A DNA stretch of 64,000 nucleotides, taken from Chrysomallon squamiferum. Lineage: Eukaryota; Mollusca; Gastropoda; Neomphalida; Peltospiridae. Numbering within the stretch: the stretch's first letter is position 1; each line of letters begins with the position of its first letter. The position numbers and the translations under genes are program-made. Positions 1 to 19,455 of this stretch are shown here, piece by piece. The DNA lies in the NCBI GenBank assembly GCA_012295275.1, contig CM022671.1, positions 2,438,886 through 2,502,885 of the forward strand, given 5' to 3'. Under the pieces are notes generated by a model, which saw only the letters and a program-made list of their open reading frames with translations, had not been told where the DNA came from and did not search any database.

Positions 1-1157
1 AAGAGAAAAAACTTAAACAGGACATAGTCATATTTACTGTTTCTGTTTGGTACGCGGGAAAATAATTACTTGAAAACTGTTCCCATCTAAATTATTAAAT
101 AGAAAGGAAAAAAATAAAACCTTTATCAAAATTAATATTTTCCCACGATTTGTAGAGGAGGGAGGGTATTTTATCATATTTTTGTTCTGCAATAAAATTA
201 TTTCAGTATACACAAATTCCATAAACTGGTGAATGAATTAATTGTCAAAAATAATAAGAAAATATTTTTAATAGTGTGAGGGAAACAATTTTAAAATGAT
301 ATTCATACCTTCTGTGTTTTCTTTGCCCATCTGAAAAGCTTTGAAATAATTAAAACATCTGGCTAAATAAGGTCTAGTATATAGAGTCTACAAAAAAGTA
401 GTAATAAATAAATAAATAAATAAATGTAGTGTATTTGAACTGTTATAAATATAATTATTTTATAATGCAGTACAGAGAAAAAAAAATATATAATAATTAT
501 AATGATGTTAGACAAAAACTTTAAAAATGCATTCTGTTAATGATAAACATAGTAAAATATCAAAAAACAATGGAAAAATTAATAACTAATATTTTTTAAG
601 ATTTCAGATATGGTTAATACTGTTTTTTTTCTTCTTTTTAAAAAAAAAAAAAAAAAAAAAATGCAATCTATGGGGAATCAGTCTTTTGGGGATTAGGGTG
701 CTAACACTAAATAGAGTTGTTCCCCTTAGACCGTTGATGGTGGTGACAATTTTGTTTTGTTGTTTTGGGGGTTTTTTGTACATTTTATTATTGTTTTTTA
801 GTATTATTTTTTTTTTTATGGTGCAACTTGGCGTCATAACATATTAAATTAAAACGCAATAATTTCCTGAGACTGCAATATATTTAAGAATATTTAAGAA
901 CTGGATACACAATAGTAAACGTTGACAATCAAAAACATATATAAAGGTTTATTTATTTATATGGAAATGAGATAATGTGCTCCAATCAATCAGGTGCGTT
1001 AGGCAGTGGAATAATGGTTTGTTTTCTTCTTAAAATGTGTGACTATATTATATTCTTTAGTTTTTTTAATTTTTAATTTTTATTTTTTTTTTTAATTATT
1101 ATTATTTTTGTTTAATTATTTCTTTCCTTAGTTATCACAAATTATCTATTATTATCA

Positions 1158-1158
<1 letters not shown>

Positions 1159-1196
<38 letters not shown>

Positions 1197-1365
1197 TAAA
1201 ATTTTTTGATAATACTCTATTATTTAAATACACTTCCAAAAGAATAATACCTCAGCAGTTGTCAATACTCTATAAATTACAACTTTTTTTTTTTTCTAAT
1301 AACACCTTTATAAAATTAAGTTTTATTTATTTACTTTATTTATTTGTTTCTTTATTGATCTATTA

Positions 1366-1440
<75 letters not shown>
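1159..1440. repeat. ATT microsatellites
   Basis: Two runs of uninterrupted or nearly uninterrupted ATT/TAT triplets lie at about 1159-1195 and 1368-1438, separated by AT-rich sequence. They create an artificial Tyr/Leu-rich open frame on the plus strand that is not a gene. Confidence 0.9.
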
Positions 1441-4260
1441 CCATTTTATTAATATTAGGATTTTATATTTATCTGTCGATCCATGTATGCATCTATCTTT
1501 ATATATAAAATTTATAATTCCATCAAAACAATTTTCTTTTTTTAATTATTACTTTCATTTAAAAATAACTTAATTTTCATTTCTTAATAATTTTACAATA
1601 TACAGAAGATTTATTATCTTCTTTTCGTAAACTGAATTTCAGATACTTTACATTTTCATGATCCTAATAACATATGTATATAATCCTAGTTTTTCCTAAG
1701 TTATTCAAACCTTGTTGAAATTTCATATGATAAAAATTTTATTTCAAATTTTATTTCAAATTTTATTTTTATTTTATGAAATTTCTGAAAACTGAATAAA
1801 CAGGTTGTATTTTGATTTGTATTCAGATATCACTGACATTTACATTATAATATACACAGACACTGGTAACAATATAAAACATATAACAGTTAAATCAATA
1901 TTAAACAGGTTGTTTTCATGTGTTCACTATTCAGTTATGTTTCATAACTGATGCAATCAGAAAAAAAAATAATAATAATAAAAAAAAAAATTATATTTTA
2001 CTTCTAAAACACTCACACAGACCACATTTCTGTATCACATGCATAAAATATTTAATTCAAATTCATATTTATACTTATTATTTTATTTACTGCACTGAAT
2101 TTTACAGCTAAAATCATTAATAACTAAATGGGATTATATAATTCTGTATTTTGTTCTAATTCTATTGCACACATAAAAGAAATGTTTCATTTCCCACACT
2201 TTATATTTCTATGAAGGTTATAATAGCTGCCATTGTTCATTTAAAAAAAAGAAAAAAAAAAGGATTTAAAATATATAAGAATTTTATTATGTACATGCTC
2301 TGCTAAAAACAATTAGCCTAAAATTGTTTTAAAATGTTTTGCACACTTCAAGATGTTTGTTTTATTTATAAAATCAAAATCATTGTTATTTGTGAAGTGT
2401 GACAGTAAGGTTACAAGTACTGGGAATGTTGCACAGAGGCTGCCATTTTCCCTCTTCCACAATGTCACAACACACAAGAAAAATGTAAACTACTGGTCCA
2501 CTGAAAACCAGTGACAAAAGCAGGCAAACAAAATCACTTTTTATCACTTGTGTATGAAATCATGTTAAAAAATTGTGTACATGGCAGCTTCCATGTGTCA
2601 TTTTGCTGATATACTTTATTAGTAGCAAAGATTGATGCCAAAATTAAACAAATCAGTGTGCATATAAACAGTTTAGTTTTCTGTGTCTAGCCTGACAGGT
2701 ACACTTGTATAATGAAAACCAAAATACAATTATGTGTTTTTTTTTTTCTATTTAAAAGTTATTTATATAACAAAAATAAAATAAACTCAACAAAAAAAAA
2801 CATATCACATTCTTATTAAATGTCTTTTAAGCCAAGAAAAAGCAAATTTTAATAAAACAGTTTGTACAGTTCATCTACTGAGAGAGAGGAAAATAATTTA
2901 TACAATTCAATAACAGTATTAAAATTCATAGTTTAATTTTGATGTCAATTACTTATATGTTAAAAATACATCTGTAAAATTGTGTTTATCAAGAAGTAAT
3001 TTTAATATCTATGATGAAAGATTATTATTTGTATTGTCTAAGTTATACTTTAAAAGAAATACTGAGGCCAAAGATGAAAAACAAATTTATATTCAGTCCA
3101 GCAATATCTAAACATCTTAAGATGTATAAATAATTGTTAATTCCTGAACTGAACGCACAAATCTCAAAATAAAAAGGGTATGTTTCTGGAAATACTTTGT
3201 CTGAAGCCAGGTAAGAATCTGTTTCAATGAGAATAATCTGACAAATGGTTATTGCACTAACTGTAAATAACAACACATTACCTGTTAACACTTGTAACAA
3301 ATTTTAAAATAATACAAAATCTGGCAATCTTTCTGTGATTATGTAAACTGAAATAATACTGATATGGTTATTTCACTTACAACCTTACGTGTTAAATGGT
3401 TTGAAGAAATAGCCTAATTTATGCAGTGAATGAACGCATGCACATGCCTATGTATGTGCATAAAGGTTAATCTTTAGTATGAACAGGCTAAATAAAATCA
3501 GTAAGTGTTTGTTTTGTCATCTGCCAATAACCAAGAATGACAATAAAATAACAAACAGACAAAGACTAATATAGACAAAACAATCACTTGCAAGAATTGA
3601 AAATATATTTAAATATTATTTGAAAGTAATTGTATAATACATAGAACTGTTTTAACAGCTAAAAATGGTCACAGAGATAATTAAAATATATTTAGATTAT
3701 TTGTTCAAACCAGCATATCTGCTTTAATGTAACAGTCATTTAGAAATGTGTAATGTCTGTTTATGTTGTATTTCATGTCACTACAGGTACACAAAACTGA
3801 CAACAACAAAACATCTGAACAGAACATATGTAGACAGTTTGTTCATTCTGTTACAGTCTGTAGTGGATTTAACTCTACTGGATTATTCTAAAATGTGAAT
3901 CAGCCACTAACACCTTTTTTTTTTTCAGAAACATTTTTCAGTGAGTTTTCATAACTGTGCAGTTTTACTGAAAATAATATTAATAAAAATAAACTTGATT
4001 AAATTAGTTTTTAAAATTTAACAAATTAATCAGCTGCTATATGCAATAAAACTGTCATTTACTAAAATGTAAGAAACTATATAATAAAACTATCCTTTAT
4101 CATAGTTTATGCAACATTTTTAATATTAAAATATTTAGAACAATGAAGCCTTTGTATTCATCCTAAGAAAATGCATTCTATGAGTGAACAGGTGACCCAT
4201 TCTGTAAGAGGCAAATCCACTGCAGATACAGCATAATCACAAACATTTATTTGTACATAA

Positions 4261-4266
4261 TTTATT
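4261..4266 (-). terminator. Candidate poly(A) signal of VKORC1
   Basis: TTTATT on the plus strand reads AATAAA on the minus strand, about 50 bases past the VKORC1 stop codon. Position and match are as expected, but AATAAA is common by chance in sequence this AT-rich. Confidence 0.4.
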
Positions 4267-4317
4267 ATTTCTGGCACTTTTAGTTTCACATATTCTGCAG
4301 TTCATGAGATTCTCTCT

Positions 4318-5591
4318 TTAGCTATGTTTCTTTTTGCTGTGAACCATCATTTGTTTGTACCGTACAATTGTGCAGACTAGTAACATGAAATTTATGATGT
4401 ACGTTGTCACACAAACAACACACATGTCCTCTAGGACAAAGTACAGAATACAGCTGAGGTAAACTGAACCAGCGTTTGAAATAACTGCAGTGAACAGTTG
4501 TAACTGAACACTCACTGATGACGGTATTAACACTGAAAAATAATTATAAATCAAATTTAAAATAACAGCATAATAAAGAACAAGAAAAAAAAACCATGAA
4601 ATGATTATACTGTTAACTTTAAAAAAAGAAAATCAGTATTAGCAACACAAAAAAAACAAAAATATGTGTATATGTGTCTTTGACTGCATCTATCTGTGTC
4701 TATATCTGTCTATCTACATATACTTGTATATTGTTCTTAAAACAAATGAAGTTTTATTATAATGGTAATATGACCTATTTAATGTTTGCATGAGAAGCAG
4801 AACAACAAATATTCAGTAAAGCCTGAGACTTTAAGCTACAAGACTGTCTGTAAATACTTACCAAGAACAGCTTGAAGAAAATAGAATACGATTCCAAAGA
4901 TGCTATTTGGTTGATTAAATACACTATCTTTTGGTAAAAATCTGTCAACAAGTCCAAAGCCTCTTCCGTATCTACAAAATAAAAGTTAGATCTGTTTAAT
5001 AAAATAATACATACATATACAAAATGAAATCTTTTGATTTTAACATTAAAAATCTGTGGTTTTTCGTGTTTGATCAGAATTGACATATCTCGGTCCTGAT
5101 TTTTGACATAGTCTTAACAATTTTGATGCTAGCTATTTCATTTTATAATATAAAAATAGTTAAAATAATAAATGACTGAGTGTGCAAAATGTTTTGGTTT
5201 TTTTCATTAATCTTTAGTGTTAATAGTTTCTTTTCTGTAACTGAGGGAACACTAAACAGAATTATTCTTAAACCACCATTTTCTACTTATTTGTCATTTT
5301 CATGAATTAAACTGTTTACCAGTGTGAATCACCTTAGTGATGGTAAAGACATCAGAAATATTAAGTTTTCTCAGTAATGTAATAACAGATCATAATGGGA
5401 AACAAGTGTTTCTGTTCCCTCTTATGAAATATTGTGGCAGTTGTTCATACACCCCACACAGCTGGTTATGACATGATGTTGTACAGGGTGGATCGTGGGA
5501 TAATGGCTGAGTGAGAAAAGTAAGTGTCAAAGAGTGAGTAACACCACACATAGTGACAATAACAACCTTGTGTTGCTTGTTACCAGTTGTG

Positions 5592-5623
<32 letters not shown>

Positions 5624-6270
5624 TTCCACTAAAATCAGGTCGTGTACAGCAAACTGTAAATGAAACAACTCATTTTATTTGTCCAATTACTTCTCAGCTG
5701 TCCTAATTAGTACACATGTTATAAAGCAGTACTTGTTGTGCTAAACAGTTAGGGTGGGTAAGAACAGTTTCAGATATATGCAGGAAATAATACCCAGTGG
5801 TGTGTATCATTAACTGGTGTGCAGACAGCTGTCCTGTTACTGTCATCTTGTCAAAAACAACAGTCAGCTCAGACATTTATTTCAACAAAACAGAAAAATG
5901 AATAGCACAAAGTTTTATTTTTGCTGTGAGCAATAAACATTTGTGGTTTCTATTTATCTCTCATCAGCCTGTAAAATGCCAGTTATAGAAATGGAAAATT
6001 TATTTTTTCTACCAATAAATTTCCATTATGATGAGAGTGTGATGTCCTTTTTTTATATTTATTTTATATGAAGAACCTGGTAAATTAAAGTAATCTTTTA
6101 ATATTCCATAGATAAAATCAGAACCTAGATGTCAATGTTAGCGCAGGAAAAACTGCTTATTTGACAAGAGAATGTGGGTTATACTATTATATAACCGCTT
6201 ACTGAACTGTAAAAATAAATAAATAAATAAAAGTCATAGACAAATACTGAGTAAAGTGTCTGCACGATTA

Positions 6271-6333
<63 letters not shown>

Positions 6334-6584
6334 TTTACTACTCAAACAAAACACTTCATTAAAACGGTCCGAATTTATGTTTCGGTTCTATCAGTGTGTC
6401 ATTACCTCGACGTAAACACTTTTGAGCAGCTGATAGTTTCGGACACGTCGCAGAGAGCTCTAAATGATTTGTCTTTCTCTTTTGACATTTCAACGTGTAG
6501 TGCGTACGCCGATATCGCCACTCCAAACGAACACAACAGAAGTACAGCATTACCCACTTTACTGATCGTTTTCATTTTTGCCAT
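4318..6584 (-). CDS. VKORC1: Vitamin K epoxide reductase complex subunit 1
   Basis: VKORC1 is an ER membrane enzyme that reduces vitamin K epoxide and quinone to the hydroquinone used by gamma-glutamyl carboxylase. Exons in transcript order are 6584-6406, 4971-4862 and 4532-4318. Phases are kept at both GT-AG junctions, giving 167 residues against 163 in human. Visible family features are the first transmembrane segment (about 10-30), YALHVE at 27-32, the luminal pair Cys45 and Cys53 (ALCDV, ISCS), the Phe/Gly-rich loop after Arg60, and the active-site CxxC at Cys134-Cys137 in the last helices (CVVC followed by TTY). The chosen ATG fits the vertebrate N-terminus within a few residues; an internal Met (residue 4) is possible. 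The C-terminus is Lys-rich (KKKHS), consistent with ER retention. All four redox cysteines are present, so the enzyme looks intact. Confidence 0.95.
6274..6333. repeat. AAT microsatellite
   Basis: About 20 tandem AAT units just beyond VKORC1 exon 1's donor, inside its first intron. It makes a poly-Asn shadow frame on the plus strand that is not coding. Confidence 0.95.
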
Positions 6585-7259
6585 CGCGAAAAAAACCCGT
6601 CGTCTTCCACTAACGGAAATGGTTTTGTAAAATGTCGAGGTGGAAACGAACCAGACCGTTGGCTAGAATTAGGTGACATTAAATATATTTGAAGGCTTAA
6701 TGACTTCACTCAGGATTTACCTTTTGGTTATGATTTACTTTACTATCTTTAGGGTTTTTTTCCGGGTTCTGGTAGATATATACATTTTTTTATAGATTAA
6801 GAAACAGAAGTTCTCCAAAGTTATTCCTATATATATATAAACGACCAAAACATTTTATCTTTATTTTACAGAAGAATAATTTATTTATTAAGAATGTTTT
6901 TCTTATGGTGATGTTTACTGTCATTTTTAAAATAATGGCTTTTTATTATTTTATTTTTATTTTATTTATTTATTTATTCATTCATTCATTCATGATTCAG
7001 TCGCATATTAAATAGGAATTGAGCATATCAAACACCTAATTTAACTGACTGATTAATAAATACTAGATGCCAAGGTATATGTGTGTGTATATATATACAT
7101 GCATGTGTTCTTTGTGTTGGGAGTCATCTATAAAAACGGTAATTATAAGATAAAGAAAGAAAGAAAAATATCACACGCACACATATACACGTAATTATGG
7201 CATCCGGACAGTAAACTGACTAAAGTGTTACCAGCACGCGCGATCCGGCAATAATGGGT

Positions 7260-7302
7260 CCTATGCACTGCCCTCTGTTGTACAAAATATACAGTGCATA
7301 GG
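7260..7302. repeat. Perfect 11-bp inverted repeat
   Basis: CCTATGCACTG at 7260-7270 is repeated as its exact reverse complement at 7292-7302, with a 21-base loop. It lies in a locally less AT-rich stretch. It could be a hairpin, a protein-binding site or the remnant of a small transposon; nothing else distinguishes these. Confidence 0.6.
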
Positions 7303-7604
7303 TCACTTTCGATTGCTAGATCACGTCATTCTGGTTTTATAAAAGTGCGTTTCCATGGAATATTCAGTCATTCTATTTTTTTCTTTAAAGATAAATCAAG
7401 TATTAATTACCTTCCTTGTGAGAGAGAGGGAGAGAAAGAAGTCGTAGAATTGTTTCATACATCGAGAGCCTGATTTTATGAAAACTACCTTGTGACTAGT
7501 TTATATTCTCTAGATATTTAAGAAGATAACAACAGGTTATATAACTCCATGCAATAAAAAAAATAACAATAACAATAATAATAATAAGAAGAAGAATTCA
7601 TGCA

Positions 7605-7832
7605 TTAAGATAATTTTGAAGAAGCGATACAGTATATTCTGTATATATCGTTTCCGACGGTATCCGACTTTATATCAGTTGTTATGTTTGACGTTTTAGT
7701 AAAAGTGAAACAGTATTTCAAAATTCTCAATAGTGCATTTTGGGGACCCTGAAGCTTGAAGTGTTCGGGATCCTTTGCAAGGAGCAACGAGATCTTTTTA
7801 ACCACTGCCCTCTTCTTCTTCGACTTGTTCAT
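7605..7832 (-). CDS. Uncertain small hypothetical ORF
   Basis: A 75-codon ATG-initiated frame with a basic start (MNKSKKKRAVVKK) and mixed composition in the first 45 codons, unlike the low-complexity frames around it. I do not recognise a family. It has no signal peptide or transmembrane segment and no splice partner that I could identify. It may be a real short gene, an exon of a longer gene, a processed fragment or chance. Low confidence. Confidence 0.22.
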   Translation of the reverse strand: MNKSKKKRAVVKKISLLLAKDPEHFKLQGPQNALLRILKYCFTFTKTSNITTDIKSDTVGNDIYRIYCIASSKLS

Positions 7833-8820
7833 GACAGATCAGTATAAATCTTTTAAAAATTTAACCATGAAATCTGAATTTGGATTAAAATTTGGACTAA
7901 AGTCGCTTCTGTGGTTCCTACTAGATTAGGAGCTGAAGCTTCATTAGTTTCTTAGATCTGCTCTGCAATAAAGAGCAGACTTACAAAAATAGGCAAGAAA
8001 ATTACCACCAACCAAATTTGTGAAAAACATACAAGAGACGTTCTAAATAATTATATTTTGAACCGAAGTGAAACAATGGAATTCTGTAGCCTACCGACAA
8101 CAAACATTTAATTAAGTTGCCTTATTTTTTTAAGAAAACAGAGTGAATATTTGCACGTCCGCTGTAAAAATAGTCTTTCGGAATGGACCTACTAATCGTT
8201 CTCTGGTTGGCTATCCGAACATAAAAGTTTAATTACAGAAATAGTGTCTCCAAACAATTTATCTTGTATCAGTAAATCGTACAACTTTATTACCATTTGG
8301 CGGTAGCCCTGCATGCGGCACACAGGTTGGGAATCTGAGAGAGGGTTCAGCATTTTTTTATATATATTTTTAAAATTTATCTCTGTGAAGCGGCATATAA
8401 AATTGTAGGAAAAGATGGTATTACTGAAAATAACTGGAAAAGGCTTTCGTACGCCAAAATCAAATAGTTATACTTAATTTTAATAAAGAAGATTAAGATT
8501 TTAAAAAATAATAATAATAAATAAAAAAAAGGATCGTAAAACCTATAAATTTACGAAAACACCAGAAATTTATAATTCTCTGCTAGAAAAAAAAAAAAAA
8601 AAAAAAAAAAACGACTAAAAACAAAAAGAAAATCTTCGAAAATATTTATTAGGAAAGTTGATTAAAAGTTAATCAATCACTGAAGTTAAACAGTACTTCG
8701 ATTAAAAACTGTTTGATGAACTAACCTATCCACCATGGTGTCGTACCGAGTTCTAGAAAAAAAAATAAAAAAAAAGAAAAAAAAACGTTGATCATACATT
8801 AGTAAAGTAATAATATTATA

Positions 8821-8826
8821 TTTATT
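8821..8826 (-). terminator. Candidate poly(A) signal of the six-Cys peptide gene
   Basis: AATAAA on the minus strand about 265 bases past the stop codon of the small secreted peptide gene. A weak assignment, given the base composition. Confidence 0.25.
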
Positions 8827-9089
8827 AAAACACATACAAATAACTATGGAATAATCATTGTCATTATTACATGAGTGTGTTTTCTGGAACATTAATATTT
8901 ATATAATTACTGTTTTACTAATAACACAATGTATAAGGAAACAACGCACACACACACACGCACGCACACACACAGACAAACACACGTATATGCTCTTAAC
9001 TGTATGTTTGTGTAATTTAATGAATCAGTTCTTTGTACGAGTAATGTTCATCATGAATATAAATGCTTATGAACAACACGTGTGTCTGT

Positions 9090-10619
9090 TTACAAACCTG
9101 GAAACAATTCATAGCACATAGGGTGTGGTGGTTTGTGTGTCTTGCAACAATGTTCACTTTTTATGAACTCAAACTTCTGCCACGTCCCCTGGTAGCAGTA
9201 AAAAGAGACGCAGGCGCGTGTCGCCGAGTCCCCCGACTCACACTCTGGCGTCGTTGTGGGAGGACCTTGGGTTGACGGGTGCGTTTCTAGCGTTGACGTT
9301 GATGAAGCTAAAATGTAATGAACATTAATTTCATATCGCACGTCAACACACTTTTCATATAGGCAGTATCAGCGAGGACACTTGCTGCCGTCATTTATCG
9401 TGTTATTTGTTTCGATAAGATTATTTTCGTATACGCTACTGCAAATATTACACCGTCTAATTGACGTTGTTATATTTTAGCTCCCCCACCCTCGAACGAA
9501 ACATCAGAGAGGCCCCTCCAGCCCCGCATACGGCTTCTTTAGAGGTCGCGAACACCTTGATATTGCTGACAACGATTTGTCATGCATCTGAAATCGATTT
9601 TGTTTGTCATAGTGCATCTTTAGATGGTTTTGTCCAGTGTTTTAACAGCAGTGAACATGAAACAGTATCCGATTACGTGGATGTTATTTATAAGTATAAT
9701 TTCTTCGAACGGAATTAGTCTCTTCTGTTCCAGACATGTAGACAATGTTACTATGCTACATGTAGAAATGTCATGCAATGGGTCGTGTAGGTCGCGTGAA
9801 AATAGGAACTGTACTAATTAATCGAAGATGTAACATGCATGAAAATCGTTAAACAGACGTTGCAATATTAACTGAAAATTGTGCTAAAATTATAGTCGTA
9901 CGTATCTGAATATAATTGTTGGCGTGTTTGAATGAATTTAAGCAAAAGAGGATGCATGTCTGCGTAGGTAATTTATTATAAATAATATGGTTAAGTGAGG
10001 TGAAAAAAGGGAATTTTAGTGCGAATAATGAAATATCTCTCCATCTATCTCAGGATTTCCCGATGTAGGGAAATTTGAAATAGACAAATTGTAGTTTGAA
10101 TGTTTCTGAACTCTTTAATGTCGATAGCTAAGAAACTATGCCATACCTGATAAGTAAATTATTAAATAAAACTTTACTTGTTTTATGAAATATTCTAATG
10201 AATACACCGGCCGCTTCTAACACGTGTTATAATCGTATAAGTTCACAGCTTACAGCAGTTGTGGGAGTGGGGTGGGATCAAAAGTTTGTTTACGGGACTT
10301 GGTCCCAAAACGTGGAGAACTGCTGATCATCCATCTTTATTTTCTTTTATCGATCTATTTATCAGTCTGGGTGTCTGAAGTTAGGTCTGTCTGTATGTCT
10401 CTCTGTAATAGAGATTTAAAATACACAAGCGCATACAATATAATTTTATTCAAATGCTAGTGTATATATGTATGTGCGTGCGGACGTATGTGCGTATCTT
10501 TATATGAACGTATATATGAGTTTGCACATTACTGTTTAAATTCTAAATATATATTTACCACCGTAGATGCGCACTGCAAAGAGGCAGAAGAAACACAAAG
10601 TCAGTCTCCTAATATTCAT
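9090..10619 (-). CDS. Small secreted six-cysteine peptide precursor
   Basis: A two-exon gene: 10619-10559 and 9307-9090, with a phase-1 junction kept (GT donor after codon 20, TTTTAG acceptor). The product is 92 residues. Residues 1-20 look like a signal peptide: basic MNIRR, then a Leu/Cys/Phe-rich core. A Ser/Thr/Pro-rich linker follows (22-41), probably O-glycosylated or a propeptide. The compact C-terminal domain has cysteines at 43, 53, 58, 74, 75 and 85, giving spacing C-x9-C-x4-C-x15-CC-x9-C. The CC pair and six cysteines suggest three disulfides. It recalls part of a single von Willebrand C-type domain or other secreted disulfide peptides, but no family is clear, so no function is assigned. 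The stop lies directly after a potential donor-like GT, so a longer splice form cannot be ruled out. Confidence 0.65.
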
Positions 10620-10747
10620 TCTCCAGGTAAATCGAGTTCGACCGCTTGTTAAACCACTTTTAAGAGAGGCTGTCTCCTAAAGAAAATGCATTTTACATAT
10701 ATAAAATTTAGGTGAAAATCCAATAATTTCATTAATATTTTTATATA

Positions 10748-11211
10748 CAGTAGTACCCGTCTTGTACGGACACGCTTGGGGCCGAGCAAAAGTGTCCCTA
10801 TATTGTCCTATCATCAGAGGGACACAAATAACAGACAGTCATCAAAATTACGTACCAAATGGTTTGAACTCGCACGGTTTGGCGTGCAAGCGTTTGGCGA
10901 TTGCAGTTCTTGGGATTCTTGGGATTCGACGAATCGACAAAACCAATACTGCCTGCATGAACTATGCACTGCGGGAAATAGGCGACGCTTTCTTTAAAAA
11001 TATCGAATAAAGCTGCTGTAAAATAAAATCTAAATTGGTATGACTGTCCGCTTTAGCAGTGGAATAATAATGTAAAAAATGCTGTTCGCGTACAGCAAAT
11101 ATCCGCTTATCTAAGGGATATATCTACTGAAGAACAATCGGGACTCTGAAAAACGCCCGTACATCGCAGGTGGCCGCTCTTCTCGGGAGCCGCTATGGAC
11201 GAGTACCACTG
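10748..11211. mobile_element. MITE, Tc1/mariner-type ends (464 bp)
   Basis: The element starts with CAGTAGTACCCGTC and ends with the reverse complement of CAGTGGTACTCGTC (12 of 14 bases alike), and each end is flanked by a TA dinucleotide, the usual target duplication of Tc1/mariner elements. The interior is richer in G+C than the surroundings and encodes no transposase, so it is non-autonomous. It sits about 130 bp upstream of the start of the minus-strand six-Cys peptide gene, where it could affect the promoter. Superfamily assignment rests on the ends only. Confidence 0.7.
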
Positions 11212-11993
11212 TACTTAATTTGAAAGAGAGAGAGAGAGAATCAGATTTAGCCGTGGGCAAAATTGGGCAAAATTTTGGCAAAACTTGGGCAAAACAAAAT
11301 AAAATAACACTAGTGAATTTATCTGTCCAAAATCAAACCAAAGAGTCTTCATATGCCCATGAAAGAAACAAAAAAAGAAGGGGGGGAATAAAGTTAGTGG
11401 TATATGTTATCCTTTATAATAACTGTCAGCTTCATAAGGCATATGTTTTATCAAAATACTTTTGCTTTTTAAAAACTAAAAGACGATGATACAGATGATA
11501 TGCAGATAACATCTGAATAAGACTGTCTGTACGTCAGTACGTGGAGACCTGTATGAAAATGTTATCCTGTAACAAACACGAATCACTTTATATTAATAAG
11601 TACTATACAGTAGATTTTTAACAGTATATACCCTGTTAACAACTCTTGATATCTTTCTTATAACAAAAAATGTCCTTGCAACAACTGTATGTCAAATTAA
11701 CCTTCGATAACGGAAGCGTCAAGTATACAGAGATAAGTACGTCTAGGTTAAATAACCTTTCTTCTCTATTTATAAACGTTAAGAGCCAAATGAATGTTGA
11801 AAATAAATTATTTGGTTAATGGGTCCGAATATTATGAAGGAATTAGCAGTTTTGTATGTTATACTTGACTTTCTTTCTTTCTTTTCTCACTTTACATATT
11901 ACAGTTTAACGTCCACGACATAATAATAATAATAATAATAATAGTAATAATAATAATAATAGAACAAATAAAAGGAACAAAGACTACAGTGCA

Positions 11994-12094
<101 letters not shown>

Positions 12095-12541
12095 TAATCT
12101 TATCTTTAAATACATATACAGAAAAACCCTCATCGAATATAATTCTAAATAGAATAACATTTTAATGTTTTGCTGTATCATACATATTATTGTTATCAGC
12201 CGTAGAACCAGACGAAACATCTTGACAAAGACGCTTACAAGAGATAAAGATGTATATGACTCATGCGCATCCTTCAATAAGAACGCTTTTTTCCCCTTTG
12301 TTTTAACGAAGCATAATTCGTATTTCATATTTCATATTTATATGTTTTAAGCACGCTAGTAAAATTTAACTGACAATCCTATTTTGTCAGTTTAACCAAA
12401 GAATGAATTAAAAAAAAAAAGGGGGGGAAAAAGATGAACCAGTTTTGTAATAAAAATCATTCGTTGATCTGTGACATAATTTATGTATTATGAATTATAA
12501 CTTATTCAATATACACATATAATTAATGACGTAATAGAACG

Positions 12542-12548
12542 TATAAAA
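12542..12548 (+). promoter_or_regulatory. TATA box of the Kazal gene
   Basis: TATAAAA lies 40 bases before the ATG at 12588, in a locally GC-containing context. Transcription would start near 12570 and leave a 5' UTR of about 20 bases. The fit is good but rests on position only. Confidence 0.5.
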
Positions 12549-12587
12549 TAAGACGGTGTGGCTGTTTCAGAATCAAGCTTGGACAAA

Positions 12588-19455
<6,868 letters not shown>

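Larger units (their letters stand above)
1..4317. other. Region with no recognised gene
   Basis: AT-rich sequence with poly-A/T tracts and ATT microsatellites. I found no exon with recognisable similarity on either strand. The longest open frame on the minus strand (3043-3300, 85 codons, hydrophobic) has no supported start or splice partners. The right end presumably includes the 3' UTR of the VKORC1 gene, which ends at 4318. Confidence 0.5.
6585..9089. other. Interval upstream of VKORC1
   Basis: The first 100-200 bases above the VKORC1 ATG are less AT-rich (several CG dinucleotides near 6520-6660) and are the likely promoter and 5' UTR. The rest contains poly-A tracts (8588-8610), a short palindrome at 7260-7302 and one uncertain ORF at 7605-7832. 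No further gene was recognised. Confidence 0.45.

Noticed and set aside
3043-3300. 85-codon hydrophobic minus-strand frame
   Set aside because: Composition follows the local AT bias, there is no family match, and it lies downstream of the VKORC1 stop with no splice logic.
9461-9821. Plus-strand frames following TATTTTAG at about 9480, with a locally GC-rich Pro/Ser stretch
   Set aside because: It resembles an acceptor followed by coding sequence, but I found no upstream plus-strand exon and it lies in the intron of the six-Cys peptide gene. It remains possible but unsupported.
10762-11010. 82-codon plus-strand frame
   Set aside because: It lies wholly inside the MITE at 10748-11211.
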